The position numbers and the translations under genes were made by a program. Source: Xanthostigma xanthostigma (taxonomy: Eukaryota > Arthropoda > Insecta > Raphidioptera > Raphidiidae). From it: 64,000 nucleotides of DNA. The notes beneath the pieces are model-generated. The model worked only from the letters and a program-made list of their open reading frames with translations, made no database searches and was not told where the DNA came from. The DNA lies in NCBI GenBank assembly GCA_963575645.1, contig OY754464.1, positions 81,380,948 through 81,444,947 of the forward strand, given 5' to 3'. Shown here one piece after another: positions 1 through 11,520 of this stretch (the stretch's first letter is position 1; every line of letters begins with the position of its first letter).

Positions 1-1050
1 TTAATTTGAGGTTAAACGTTATCTAACACATTTTTCAATTGGCTGAGCAGCTTAGGAGGAAACACCTTGCGTGAGAAGCAGGTACTACAAACTTAAAAAT
101 ATAAGTAAGTCAGTTGAAAATGAATGGTGTTGAAAATACATGAGTACGATTGTACTCAAAACTTAATTGTTTGTTGTTCATATAGGCTGCGTGCACGAAG
201 CCTACTAGCGCCGCTAGTGGGTAATAGAGAATTATTTAACTCGCTTTTTATGGAAATCGCGACATGTTTCTATGGTGATAAACCAAAAACTTTAGTTGGC
301 CACGATGTGTCAAAATAAGGAAAACTGCTGTTAATTTTATATACAATAAAATTCAAATTGTAAACCATTACATAAATAGCATAACATAAAAGGTAAGTGA
401 GAATTATTTATTTATCAATTATGACGTACATATAACTAATTAATTTGCTTACACTGACAGTGTAACGTCAAATTATGGCGCCAATGATCTTTATTTTACT
501 TAAATCGCCATCAGCGCAACAGCCCAGAACACAACAAGCATTTCCAGATCGCTTAGTTTTGCCCATGTTTTCATATAAAATTATAACTATTTTCATTTTT
601 AATAAACATTGCTCACTGACATACGGAAAATTTGAGTTTGAAGTTTCCCCTAGTGTTCACCACAAACGCTCGCATCGATAAATTTGTAACTCCGCCTCCT
701 TGCACATAGTCCATAAATCAGAAATTATTGTTTCTAATTTCTGATGGACATGTAATATCTCATGTGATCTCATGATAACCAAATTATGCCTGCCAGTAAT
801 ATCTGTTTTCTCTTACTGCAAATTATCACTGACCAGACACAAATGTATTTTAGAAATTAAAGCTACTGTATTTTTTATATTTACCTGGTGTTTCCGCAGT
901 TATATCTGGTAAAATAAATGCACCAAATTCACTTCGATAGCACGGTGACACTCCGGACACTAACGGATAAATCCACTCCCCAATTTGAAGAAATGTGGAT
1001 GCAGGTGTTTGTTCGGTTTCTACAAATGTTTAATTTTTAAAAATAAAATA
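1..1050. other. No gene seen (probably spartin intron)
   Basis: AT-rich sequence with a few short open frames of no recognised similarity. Because spartin continues leftward, this is most likely intronic, but no senescence-domain exon was recognised on the minus strand. Confidence 0.4.
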
Positions 1051-1562
1051 TACAGTGTAAGCTCTTTATAACGAAACTCAAGGGACCGAGCATTTTTTAT
1101 CGTTATAGAGAGTTACCGTTATATGGAGTGAAGAATGAAAAAAAACCAAATTAACAATAATCTTCAATGTACTGTATAATCTCTTTATAACGAATTTTAA
1201 GGGACCGAACATTTTTTTCGTTATAAAGAATTTTCGTTATATGGAGGGAAGAAAGAAAAATAACCAATTTTTCAATGTGGTGGAATCATCTTCATTAAAC
1301 AATAGGAATTTTTCGATAAGTTTGTCGGCATCAAGTGCTTGTTGAATAGATGGTGATGGTTCAGAATGGTCCTCTTTATGTCTGTAAACATTTGCTGACG
1401 CCTAAATATGAACATATTTCTTCGTAATAGAGAATGGCTGTTGCGTTATAAAGAGGGTATTAATGTATAGGTTTTAAGGTAAACCAACCAAATCGTAAAA
1501 AATTAGACGTTATAGGGAGTTTTTCGTTATAACGAAGGACGTTATAAAGAGTTTACACTGTA
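1051..1562. mobile_element. Pogo/mariner-like MITE
   Basis: Ends TACAGTGTAAGCTCTTTATA and its complement TATAAAGAGTTTACACTGTA flanked by TA. The left end is partly duplicated inside (1061-1137 and about 1180-1255, each with CTCTTTATAACGAA and AGGGACCGA). Confidence 0.65.
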
Positions 1563-1794
1563 TATAAAAAACAATTATTCGATTCACAACAAAATTCACT
1601 ACACTGAACAGTAGGGTATATGCCTGTACTATAAAGAAAGATCAGTACAAAAAAGTATAGACTGTTTTAAAACGAACAATAAAAAAAAAAATTACATTGA
1701 TCGTAAAAACGTGACAAATTCAGAAATAAATTACTTCTGAAAGCTAGTTGAGGGTTCAGCAAAGACTTGGGATTTGGTTTAAAACTATTTTCAA

Positions 1795-2085
1795 TCGACT
1801 TCAAAAAAAGGAGGAGGTTCTATGTTCGACTGTATATTTTTTTTTTTTTTTTTATGTATGTTCACCGATTTCTCCGTCAATTATGGACCGATTTTCAAAA
1901 TTTTTTTTTATTCGAAAGAGTGCACTTCCGAGGTGGTCCCATCGGAACCAAGTCAGGATCTGACGGTGGAATCCGGAGAAATCGAGGGAAACTCTCAAAT
2001 TTCAAAGGCACGCATACTTGGCCTACCCATTGCAATACTTTATCTAACACTAAAAAGAGAAAAATAAAATATTTTTAACAAAAAA
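1795..2085. repeat. ACTTCAAAAAAAGGAGGAGG repeat (retroposon-like)
   Basis: A dispersed insect repeat, recognised by the opening ACTTCAAAAAAAGGAGGAGG, a poly(T) tract, and later GAGGTGGTCCCATCGGAACC. Short open frames here (1748-2078) belong to the repeat, not to a gene. Confidence 0.45.
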
Positions 2086-2087
2086 AT

Positions 2088-2630
2088 TTAACCGACTTCA
2101 AAATATGCACTAAGGCTAGGTTCACACTATACGGTTTTTCCTATTAGGAATTCTTATACGATTTTACCGTATACAGTAAAAACGTATTCAGTATTCACAT
2201 TCATACGTTTTTCTTATACGGTAGAATCGAATGCTATTGCCACTGAGACCGTTCCGTTTTTTGTGCCGTACGCGGCTCACGGTTTTCAGTGACAAGACAC
2301 GGCTGCAAAAATAAACGAAACTGTTTTTTTTACCGCATTAGGTTTTACCATATAGTGTGAATACGTGTATATGTTTGCATTTGCTACTGAAAACCGCATA
2401 CGAAAAACGTTTCGGTAAACCGCAAGGTGTGAACGTAGCCTAAGAAGTAAAAAATAATAATTATTGTTATTTTTGGAGTCGGTGTCACATCGGAATTCAA
2501 AAGTAGCAATTTAAACCTTACATGTCTCTAGTTCTCGGAATAGATTTCGTTTTGGCTGACACCGACTCCAAAAATAACAATAATTATTATTTTTTACTTT
2601 TTAGTGCATATTTTTTGAAGTCGGTTCAAT
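2088..2630. mobile_element. Inverted-repeat MITE (GAAGTCGGT ends) split by another MITE
   Basis: Outer ends ACCGACTTCAAAATATGCAC and its complement. Inner perfect arms of 41 bp lie at 2447-2487 and 2557-2597. A second element (2114-2440) interrupts the left arm. The core CACTAAAAAGTAAAAAATAA is shared with the palindromic element at 22951. Confidence 0.65.
2114..2440. mobile_element. PIF/Harbinger-like MITE with TAA target duplication
   Basis: Ends GGCTAGGTTCACAC and GTGTGAACGTAGCC, flanked by TAA at 2111-2113 and 2441-2443. The uninterrupted sequence is seen in the opposite arm of the host MITE (CACTAAAAAGT), which confirms the insertion site. Confidence 0.72.
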
Positions 2631-2708
2631 TTTTTTGTTAAAAATATTTTATTAACATTTGATAATAATTGATTGTATCGTTATTCGATTTATTTACAGA
2701 AACTGTAC

Positions 2709-3135
2709 CTTCAATATAACAGATATTCAATGTATTTGGCTCCGAGGTCGATGTAACAGTTCCATCTGGTGAGATAAAATACAACTGAACGTGTTCTTGT
2801 GTGTACAGAAGATTACTTTCTCCTTGCGGTGTATCGATATGCAATTCTTCGAGTGCTGTTGCCAATTCACTGTACGTTCTCGGTCTATTTCCCGATTCCG
2901 AACTGGCGTCTGACACAGCCTCATCGTATGTAGGCGGTGGTGGTGCAGGAATAAAGAAATCCGGTGATGACTGAACACTGCTAATACGCATTAATACTTC
3001 CGCTCGAGTCTTTTTCATTTTGATAACCATCGTACACGCCTTTTCCCAGGTGTCATCTGGGTTTGATGGACATTCGACTGTGTAAGCCAGAGCTCTATCA
3101 ATCAGTGATATTCCATTCTTGTACTTTTCTATGGC
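2709..3135 (-). CDS. SPART: Spartin exon 2
   Basis: Exon of 427 nt starting in phase 0 after acceptor TTTTAG and leaving one base over at donor GAAG|GTACAG. It encodes the end of the MIT domain, a proline-rich PPxY stretch and a Ser/Thr-rich linker. The open frame runs on to 2638, but residues past the donor (SVNKSNNDT...) look non-conserved and enter repeat sequence. Confidence 0.78.
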
Positions 3136-3331
3136 CTAAAATCATGTTATAAATTAAAATATTACAGGAAATATAACTGGAAACAAATGTTAAAATAATA
3201 ACCTCATAAGGTCTTTCCGCCTCCTCCAATCGTATAGCTTCATCGATACATTTGTAAGCCTCATCATGAGCTTCTTTGATTCCATTGTAAATTCTCATCC
3301 ATTCTATATCTGATGAACTAGCGTTTCCCAT
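2709..3331 (-). CDS. SPART: Spartin, N-terminal exons (partial gene)
   Basis: Spartin is a cytosolic and lipid-droplet/endosome-associated protein with an N-terminal MIT domain and a C-terminal senescence domain. Two exons are visible. Exon 1 (3331-3203) starts MGNASSSDIEW and ends at donor GAG|GTTATT. Exon 2 (3135-2709) starts after TTTTAG and ends GAAG|GTACAG. Joined in phase 0 they give about 185 residues. Residues 8-85 form the MIT three-helix region, with the segment around DEAIRLEEAERPYE then AIEKYKNGISLIDRAL. Residues 110-113 are PPTY, a PPxY WW-binding motif like that in vertebrate spartin. The senescence domain is missing, so more exons must lie left of the window. A poly(A) run of about 18 bases directly precedes the ATG. 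The gene is divergent from MND1. The family call rests on MIT plus PPxY and the overall layout; other MIT proteins are less likely. Confidence 0.83.
3203..3331 (-). CDS. SPART: Spartin exon 1
   Basis: Coding exon of 43 codons from the ATG at 3331-3329 to the donor at 3202-3201. It encodes the first helices of the MIT domain. The donor GTTATT is weaker than consensus, but the open frame downstream leaves the conserved MIT register, so splicing here is needed. Confidence 0.78.
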
Positions 3332-4766
3332 TTTTTTTTTTTTTTTTTGTAAAAAAAAAAACGATTCGTTATTACTATTTTTGTTTTTTAAATAAAAAAA
3401 ACAACAGCACAATCAACACTTATGACACACGATATTTTCACGGAGATTTTAATGCTTTTCGAATAATGCCTAATCATTAGAACTTTGCACCACAATCAGA
3501 GAAACTACAACCTACGCTTATTGCCAGAGATAATTATTGCGAAATAAAATTTATATCAATAGCTATAACGTGACGTAACAGATGTACTTTGTTACTTTCC
3601 TTTTCTATATATTTTGAAATACCTATTTATACGCGCCAAAAAATCTAAGTTTTGTTTAGTTACAAATTTATTAAAATATGATTTGTTTTCTTAATCTTAT
3701 CAAAGTGAAAAGTTGTTAATAAATATCAGTGAAGACCAATTAGATAACAAATATAAATAATGCTAATTTTAATTGTAAATAAAAATATTCTTTATTGACA
3801 TAACTTATTCTGGGAAAGTTGCCTTTAACAATAAGAAAAATAGTTTTATGCTTCAGAAATTTAGTTATATTTATAAATAGAAAAATAACTGACAGCAGAT
3901 CGTACATTTTATGATTTTCGTAGCCATTATCCAAGGAGTTATAACTATTATATTTCTTAATTCTTTGAAATTTGTGCTGGCCTGTTTCGGACAAGTCGCG
4001 CTTTATCCGAATTGTTTAACTGTCAAATGTCAAACTCTTTAACCTCACTTTACTGACAAGAAATAGTAATTATTGACCATTGTTTAAATAAGATACTTAC
4101 ATTGTTTCCATCGTTGGTAACTGATTTATGTTGCAGGTAGGTTTATAAAAAATATTTTTGGTTTTTTCTAAATAGTTAATCAGAAGAATTGTTTTGCGTC
4201 GAAGTATCTGTATGTTGTATTTGATTTAAAAAAAATGTGTATCCATCACATAATGCAAATTCTTATAAAGTAATAATTTTCTTGGCGTTTTATTTACTAC
4301 ACATATAAAAGTTAAATATAAAAATAGAGCTTGATGAATTCTTTTTTCCTGTTGCGTGCAAACTGTAGGTTTGGTTTGAACTGCGCATTTCAAGTAATAA
4401 TTTCTCTTCATTGGCGTAACTACTGGGGTTGGAGGGTAGGTGGGCACGACCCCTTTAAGATACTAAGCAGGACAGGATCTAGGTTATTTTCAGGGTGAAG
4501 CGAAGTCTCATTTGACACCCCCTCCGCTTATAAAAAAAAATCAGATTCAAATCGGCCCCATGTAGAGCAGCTGAATGATTATAAATTTTGTTTTGATGCT
4601 CGTCCAGAGCTAGTGTCTGGAGCCGTCGTTCATTTTGCGAAATAGGACCCTCTCTGGTTCCGACCTACTGCGCCAGTCGGCCGTCCTATAACTATTTACA
4701 GTAAATTGTAAAACATGACCAAAACAAATTTTTATGACGCAGTTTTCGTATGTTTTTAGTTTAAAA
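3332..4766. other. Divergent intergenic region between spartin and MND1
   Basis: About 1.4 kb between two outward-facing start codons; it must hold both promoters. No clear TATA box or CpG-rich stretch was seen. It contains an A/T-rich leader next to the spartin ATG and short open frames without recognisable similarity. Confidence 0.5.
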
Positions 4767-5393
4767 ATGTCGAAACGTAAAGGGGTAAGCGCGGAAGAAA
4801 AACGCACCAGAATGCTGCAGTTATTTTATGAAAAGAAAGAATTTTTCCAGTTAAAAGAATTAGAAAAAATTGCTCCGAAAGAAAAAGGCATAATTGCCCA
4901 GAGTGTTAAAGACGTTGTTCAAAGTTTAGTGGACGATGGTTTAGTTGATACAGACAAAATTGGAACTTCGGTTTATTTTTGGGCTTATCCTAGCAAAGCT
5001 AAACATATTCGGAAGCGAAAATTAGATGATTTAAACGAGAAATTAACCGACAGTAAAAATAAATTAAAGAAAACAAAAGAAAGCGTATCAACAGCTAGGA
5101 TTGGTCGTGAAACAACTGACGAACGATATAATTTAATTGATAAAATTGATGAACTACAAACTATCGAAAATGAACTCCAACGTGAAATACAAAAATATAA
5201 AGATAATGATCCGGAAGTTATTGAAAAAATGAAATCTGAAATTAAAACATTACAGGAAGCCATAAATAGATGGACTGATAATATTTATGCGGTAAAATCA
5301 TGGGCGAGGAACAAATTTTTTATCGAAGAAGAAATTTTGAATAAACAGTTTGGAATTCCTGCTGATCTAGACTATGTCGATATAAATAAATAA
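4767..5393 (+). CDS. MND1: Meiotic nuclear division protein 1 homolog (MND1)
   Basis: MND1 pairs with HOP2 (PSMC3IP) and stimulates DMC1/RAD51 strand exchange between homologs in meiosis; it acts in the nucleus. The protein is 208 residues, close to the usual 205. It begins MSKRKGVSAEEKRTRM, followed by FQLKELEKIAPKEKGI and QSLVDDGLVDTDKIGTS, the conserved N-terminal winged helix (about 1-75). A long coiled coil spans about 80-175. The C-terminal block contains NRWTDNIYAVKSWARNKF and FGIPADLDYVD. I chose the ATG at 4767 rather than the in-frame 4734 because family members begin at this MSKKKG-like position. The gene is intronless, unlike most of its neighbours, so a retrocopy is possible. However, the frame is intact and no poly(A) tract or target duplication was seen. 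It is divergent from spartin across 1.4 kb. Confidence 0.95.
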   Translation: MSKRKGVSAEEKRTRMLQLFYEKKEFFQLKELEKIAPKEKGIIAQSVKDVVQSLVDDGLVDTDKIGTSVYFWAYPSKAKHIRKRKLDDLNEKLTDSKNKLKKTKESVSTARIGRETTDERYNLIDKIDELQTIENELQREIQKYKDNDPEVIEKMKSEIKTLQEAINRWTDNIYAVKSWARNKFFIEEEILNKQFGIPADLDYVDINK

Positions 5394-5436
5394 ATTGTAA
5401 ACTTAAAAATTATATAATCTATTTTTTTTATAAGAA

Positions 5437-5442
5437 AATAAA
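5437..5442 (+). terminator. Poly(A) signal of MND1
   Basis: AATAAA lies 44 bases after the MND1 stop codon, a normal position for a cleavage/polyadenylation signal. Confidence 0.6.
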
Positions 5443-5756
5443 ATTGCCATAATTATTCTATCATATTATCTAATTTGGAAATAATCATTTGAAAAACCTT
5501 CGTCGTCCTGGATTCTTCTCAAATTCGGTATACTTGTAGAAATGCCACCTGCTCATTGAAGAAAACAATCGTTCAAACTAATTTTACTTTTATTTAGAAC
5601 TTGAACAATTTTTCACATTAAAAATAAACAAATATTACAGTAATAGTGACAAATAACTGAACAATATATTGAATGGAACTCTATTTTATTATTACTACAG
5701 AAAAATACTGATTATAAACCCAATTAACTTTCATAATTATCAGTCAAATAGAATGT

Positions 5757-5905
5757 CATAATAGTATATTGTGCGACTAGTGAGAGAAGGAGAAGATTCC
5801 ATGAGCGTGAAATTTGCCGCACGAGCGTAGCGAGTGCGGTAACACGCGAGTGGAATATTCTCCTTCGATCAATGGTCGCACATAATATTTTATTCAACTA
5901 GCATG
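5757..5905. repeat. GTATATTGTGCGACTAG element, short copy
   Basis: Shares its start and the CCGCACGAG core with copies at 12688 and 58422. Inside are GCACGAGCGTAGCGAGTGCG and the inverted pair ATTCCA/TGGAATATTCTCC. Confidence 0.5.
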
Positions 5906-6650
5906 AGTAATATGTAATCGGGACTCTGATAAAATAATAAATCACTTCATTGATTGACGTACCCAGCGCCCTCGATGCACACAAGATGGCCCTGACTTTC
6001 GCTGAATTGCGATGCTGTTTTCATATATACAAATCGCTACCGCGTTCCTATTGGTCCAGAAACTATGCAGTAATACATTATCGTACAGTTTCGGCTCATT
6101 ATTAGCACTCTACGCGTCAACATGAAGTTTTTTATTATTTCTCCCGAATTTAGCAGGGCCCCGAAATTATATATTACGCACGCGTGTTGAATAAAAGTCT
6201 ATACTCGATGAGAACTGTACTAACTAGTAAGAATCGGGTGATATAAGAGATTGGGAGTTAGCACAATACAGTCCTAGAGGCTTCAGTGCTCCCGGCTCAC
6301 AAAGCAAAAAGTGATTGCGTCATTCACAAATCCATAGTATATTTTATCACAGAAAGATTAGAAACACGTAACGTCTATAAAAATATAATGTCATGCAAAT
6401 TATTACAAATAATATTAATTAATTAAAAAAAGCAATCGAGTTTATAATTGGAAGACTATGTTTTTAGTTAACATATTAACAAAAACAAATTGTTTTTACT
6501 TGCAGAAAAATATTAATACTGCATAAGAGATGAATAATAACATATCTGTCACCTAGATAAACAGCTTTGTCAAATTATCTTCAATTAGATTTTTGCACAA
6601 AAAACGTAAGAGTTCAAACAGTGTTCTCGTAGTATGTGTAAAAACATCTT

Positions 6651-6757
6651 GTGACGAAAAACCGAACGGAAGTACGTCATCAAAGCCAGCCATTACACTG
6701 AACTATACAGTGTAATGGCTGGCTTTGATGACGTACTTCCGTTCGGTTTTTCGTCAC
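6651..6757. repeat. Perfect 50-bp inverted repeat, 7-base loop
   Basis: Arms 6651-6700 and 6708-6757 are exact complements (GTGACGAAAAACCGAACGGA... ...GTTCGGTTTTTCGTCAC) around AACTATA. It could be a fold-back MITE or a hairpin RNA source. Confidence 0.85.
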
Positions 6758-8093
6758 ATCAATTGTCTGAGATTAGCTTTGAATAATTTTTTTTACAGAT
6801 CAAAACGATATGACGCTCTGTAAAATCAAATTGACAAAAATCTCGATTACGAAGAATTTGACACAAGCGGTTTTGGTCACATTATTTTTTATAATTACGC
6901 TTCAATTATTTGCATCTTTTTAAATTCTACGAGGAAAAATAACATCTATAATCGGCATTGGTGATTACAAATTCCTTAACTTTATATCCATATATAAGAC
7001 AAACTGTCAAAATTACTTTTTCTCCAGTTAATAAAAAAATAACATATTTCTATAATGTACAGTTAAATCTAAAATTCATACGAGCAAAAAATTGCAAGTA
7101 CAAAGAGCACCAACTAAATTAATCACTTATCAACAAAACTTTGGTTTTCAATAATAATTATTTATATACAAATGTCTAATAATTCATATATTATTATGAT
7201 ACGATCATTTCTTCTATACAGCGTAATAAAAATTGTAGAGCTTACCGGAAAAATAAGAATAAGCATATTCAAAACTCGCAAACAATAAAGTCATAATTTT
7301 GGAGATTTAATTTTTTGAATTACAATCGCGTATGAGCAAATTCGCGTAATACAAACACGCGTTATAGCAGAAATGACTGTATAATAAAACGTTAACATCA
7401 ATAAACAATTATTTTTTAAACAAAATTAATAACCCAAATTCAAATGGCATCAAATATTATAAATAGTGTCATTTCAATAACAAACTTGAGTAAAATAAAC
7501 TTTAAAAACACATTTCTTTAATAATGTATAGAGAATATACATTCCAAAACATTTTAATTGAACGAAAACAAAATGGTTATCACAAATTAATGCTTTTTTT
7601 TATACGTAATAGGTACAGAGCAAATCATTTTAAGGTCCTTTAAACCTTTAAATATTGAATTGTTGATTAAAATATTATACAAAATGTCTACTCACATTTT
7701 TTAAAGTAGCTATTATATTTTACAATTAAATATGGAGACTTATATGGCATTTTTCATTGCATTTTTATTATACGAAATGAAAACATACGTCAATTTGAAC
7801 AAAACTCTAAAATCTGAGAAACACTGAAGATTTCGGTGGAGCACAATAATTTTATTTATAAATCTTGCTGTGCATTTAAATCACCTACTTATGACGTCAA
7901 TAATGTACCTTAATATTAATGTCAACAAAACATATGTGACGTCATTATAATAGTTCAATGTTTGTCAGATTTCTAAAGTGTACTTTCGGTTAAAAAATTA
8001 AACTTATGAAACAAATGGAATATAACTGTTAAAAATGATTTCAAATCACAGACTGTTCTATCGCACATGAACAAAAATATCATTCACTACGCT

Positions 8094-8538
8094 CAGAGGC
8101 GAACTTTTCATAAAGCCAACTAGGCCCGGGCCTAGGGCGGCCAGATATTAGGGGCGACCGCGCGGGGAGCCCGATGTCAGCGGCTAATAAAATGGTAATA
8201 TAATCATAAAACGTTTGGACTATGAAGTAAATATTTTACAAGTTGAATTGAACGCAATGTTGTCGTAAGTAAGTATTTTTACGCTGCAAAATCAGTGGAA
8301 ATGATTCGGAACCCAAAGGAATGGTGAGACCTCTGGTGAGAAATGCGTCGAACTGTCCTAAGGGGGGTTTTTGACAGGTAAACATTGACTTAGAAAAGCA
8401 TGTAGGAGGTTAAATCAGTGTTTACCTTATGCCTCCACAGTTTGTCAAAAACCCCCCTTAGGACAGTTCGGCGCATTTCTCACCAGAGGTCTCACCACTA
8501 AGCGGTCTAGGATGGCCGTGACTGCTAGCCCGCCTCTG
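8094..8538. mobile_element. hAT MITE with 8-bp target duplication
   Basis: Ends CAGAGGCG...CGCCTCTG; target duplication ACTACGCT at 8086-8093 and 8539-8546. It carries a second inverted-repeat element (8308-8499). Confidence 0.85.
8308..8499. mobile_element. GGTGAGACCTCTGGTGAG fold-back element, copy 1
   Basis: Arms ATGGTGAGACCTCTGGTGAG and its complement, with AACTGTCCTAAGGGGGGTTT further in. It is nested in the hAT MITE. Copy 2 is at 36292-36533. Confidence 0.7.
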
Positions 8539-8546
8539 ACTACGCT

Positions 8547-9612
8547 GATTATCTTAAGTTTATACGAAAATACCTTGTCGAAATATTGTGAAATCTTAAT
8601 TCTTAACCATGTTAATTTAATTCACAAAAAGTAGAGAAATATAAAGAATAAAAATACCCAAAACCTTTTCACTTATCGCGATGGCGCCATGTTGTTAGTA
8701 AGTGCGGCAAAAGTCAAAGAAGAACTGGACTTATTTAACCAATCAGAACGCCAGTAGCTTCTAGACTCTCGTTCAATTTAAATTTAGAAACGTAACTCGG
8801 ATAAGCGCCTTAACAAAATAATTAAATTAAAACAAAATAATCTTTTTTTTATGAATTAGATTATTAGAAAAAGATAACCTAATTTTTTCTACTTTAATTT
8901 ATATTCACTACGAATTCTTCTGTTTATGGAATTTTCAAAGTTGTACATTTTTAACCCTTAAATTTATCCATTTACACTACCTATAAATATAGACGCTTGC
9001 GAACTTAGTCATCGAGCGTCTAAACTAAACTAATAGAATCAAGGACAACCTGTGAAAATTAAAATACAGTAGACGTCCAATTAAATCAGCGCCTCCGGGA
9101 CTATTTATGGAGGAACACGGGAACTTCTACTTTTTTATTTCTTCATAGTTCAAGTCAAACACCCTGTGAGCAACTTACCGTAGTCTCATTATGGCGCAGT
9201 CCGGATCTACGATTATTTCGAACCGGGGCAGAAACTTGATAATGGCGTCCCCTCTCTCCAACGTTTGAGAAAAATTACTTAAAAAAACTCACAAATATAT
9301 AATGGTTGGCATGGGACAGTAAGCAGATTGAGTAAATCGGAAAAAGGACAGATTGGGTGTGGTTTGCAACAATATTATATTATGATTTTTGCGCCCTTTG
9401 AAACTGCCACCCACGACGGGTGCCCCGGTTTGCCCCCGATTGAAAACAGTAAGGCGCGGGAGGGGAACGGCTGGAAGCGCTGACTTAACGAGTAATTAGA
9501 AGAGAGAGGCTACTGTCAATTTGTTATTACCATGTCAATCTGAAAAACTAAATATCCAACAGACTTTGGTCCCAGTTTCATCAGATATTCAATGCATTAT
9601 TTAATTACAGAA
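8547..9612. other. Intergenic, nothing recognised
   Basis: AT-rich, no convincing open frame, splice-bounded exon or repeat partner seen elsewhere in the window. Confidence 0.35.
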
Positions 9613-9617
9613 AATTT

Positions 9618-9907
9618 AAAAAAAAGACGGGTTGCACTCCGGGAGTGCCGGTAGAAGTGAAAACTTGAATATTAACGTCTTACGAATTTTCGATCAAAAT
9701 GGTTTGTATCATAGATTGCATTTTTATGTACGATATTTCAACGCTAGATGTCTAACGTTGTATAAATAAAAGTTTTCGTTTTACGCATTTTCGATCAGGA
9801 CACGTGACCGCGACGCAAATATATGCCCTGACGCGAGTTTAACATTTTTTACCCATTACAAAAAAAGTGTACAACGCCGCTAAAGAAGTTTTCACTTCAA
9901 AAATCTA
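9618..9907 (+). mobile_element. GACGGGTTGCACTCCGGGAG element, copy 1
   Basis: Starts AAAGACGGGTTGCACTCC with the small palindrome ACTCCGGGAGT, ends AGTTTTCACTTCAAAAA. Other copies: 21778 (-), 35764 (-), 62296 (+). Confidence 0.7.
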
Positions 9908-10111
9908 ACACATTTCTTGGCATATCAAGCGTTCAGAAATACTATTCTCAGGTTGTCGAGCGTTCATAATTTACAATACCATCGTCATCACAGTAAAAAT
10001 TATTGAGCCATCATTTCTGATGTTGGTAACCATTGAACTTATAATCAGGATCAGCTTCGGATATCAGCGAAAAAGGCTCTTGGGGCGGCGCCCGGGCGAT
10101 ACGGAATTGAT

Positions 10112-10318
10112 TCAATTTGCAATAAGCTCAATGAAACATACACAGTTTCTCGAATCTAGACTTTGAGGAAATTCCAAAGGCGGCAAAACTTCGTACATCC
10201 GGAGCCAGTCCTGTTTAAAATAATAGGTGTGTTTGTTGGCCAAGTCTTTCTCTTCAGACTGAACTATTAAAACTAAATCAGAATTGTCAATTGAGGTTAG
10301 AATTGCGTTATCCAACAA
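10112..10318 (-). other. Possible coding remnant of unknown origin
   Basis: Open frame reading ...NSDLVLIVQSEEKDLANKHT then YYFKQDWLRMYEVLPPLEFP. Composition looks protein-like and the region is locally less AT-rich. No splice structure or start could be fixed and I do not recognise the family. It may be a decayed transposon or a downstream exon of another minus-strand gene. Confidence 0.25.
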
Positions 10319-10570
10319 ACAACTGAATTACTGAACTAGTTCCGAGTGTGCGCTGCTTTTATCAAAACATAACCTTTAAAATATATCAATATTTGTGGAC
10401 GAAGTGATCAGTCCTGAGAGTACAAACTCTAGACCTCCAACCAAGTTCAAACAGTCGGAGAGTCTTGAATACCAACAATCGCTCTAGAAGTTTAGAACTG
10501 ACAGAACTAGTTCAGAACCATCCGAATTGTACCAAGAATCACCTATTAATTTCTAATATATTTCGGTATA

Positions 10571-10749
10571 TACAGTAAAGTCTCGATTATTAGACGTTCT
10601 CTTTTGTCTGCGCTGTAGTAATCGTAATTGCGATTATCTTTATCAAAAAAAGCAGTTGAAAATAGAAAAATAAATTGTTCAACTGGCAAAAACTTTCAAC
10701 CGTCGATCTGTCAGTTCCGCGTGTGTCAGATAATCGGGACTTAACTGTA
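10571..10749. mobile_element. Pogo-like MITE, about 180 bp
   Basis: Ends TACAGTAAAGTCTCGATTAT and ATAATCGGGACTTAACTGTA, flanked by TA. Confidence 0.7.
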
Positions 10750-11294
10750 GTCTTGTACATGGCGGGAAAAAAGTAAAAATAGAAATAAGAATATTAAAAT
10801 ATGCTATTTAGTAGCACGAAATTATTTCACACACAAAAAAAAGAAACAAATTGGATTAATATGTCGATTTCTTGCTTCAGGTACCTACAAAATTAAGCCT
10901 CGCGTACACGGTGCAACTTCAAAGAGGGTTCAATATAGTTATATGAGCAAGATGTTGCTTTTAGAAACCGCGACAAATTTTAGAATAGAAATCAGTTCAT
11001 TTCTATTATTGTAAAAATGTTTTTTAACCCCCTCTAATTTATCTTGATAACAATGTTTTTGATTTCATCCTCACTTTTGAAATTACACTAAATTAACGTA
11101 AAATCGAAAATTAATTCATTTGTATAAGAAATTTGATCCACAGAAAAACGTGTATTTAGAAGCGATATTAAAATTTGCCTTTTCGATTCTTGCTAATTTT
11201 CATTGAGGAAATGTAATGGAATAGTTTCTTAGAATAAACTAAAAAGTAAGGTTAACTATTTTTCGACTAACAAACTTTGTTCGCGCCATATATT

Positions 11295-11520
11295 TAATAC
11301 TCCTATATTGCTAGTAAGTGGAAGTGTTGCCCACTAACTTATTTATACCGTTATGCGCAAGCGTTGCGACTTGTAGTGGGAAAGTGCATGCTCCTTTCTC
11401 GAACATGCGCATAACATTTGATGTCTAAATGAGTGAGACAGACGTATGTATGCCTGCGCCGTTGGGTCGTCATCCTTTTCCAGACCCCTACTAGCAATAA
11501 AGGAGTATTAAATATTATAT
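11295..11520. mobile_element. TATATTGCTAG-ended MITE, copy 1
   Basis: Inverted ends TACTCCTATATTGCTAGTAA and CTAGCAATAAAGGAGTATTA. A related copy lies at 31850-32165. Confidence 0.6.

Larger units (their letters stand above)
5443..8085. other. Intergenic, repeats only
   Basis: No coding region seen. It holds an element starting GTATATTGTGCGACTAGTG (5757-5905) and a 50-bp perfect palindrome (6651-6757). The rest is unique-looking AT-rich DNA. Confidence 0.5.

Noticed and set aside
1748..2078. Overlapping open frames of 71-103 codons
   Set aside because: They cover a poly(T)-containing dispersed repeat, not a gene.
4734..4766. Upstream in-frame ATG of MND1
   Set aside because: Adds 11 residues not found in the family; conserved start is MSKRKG.
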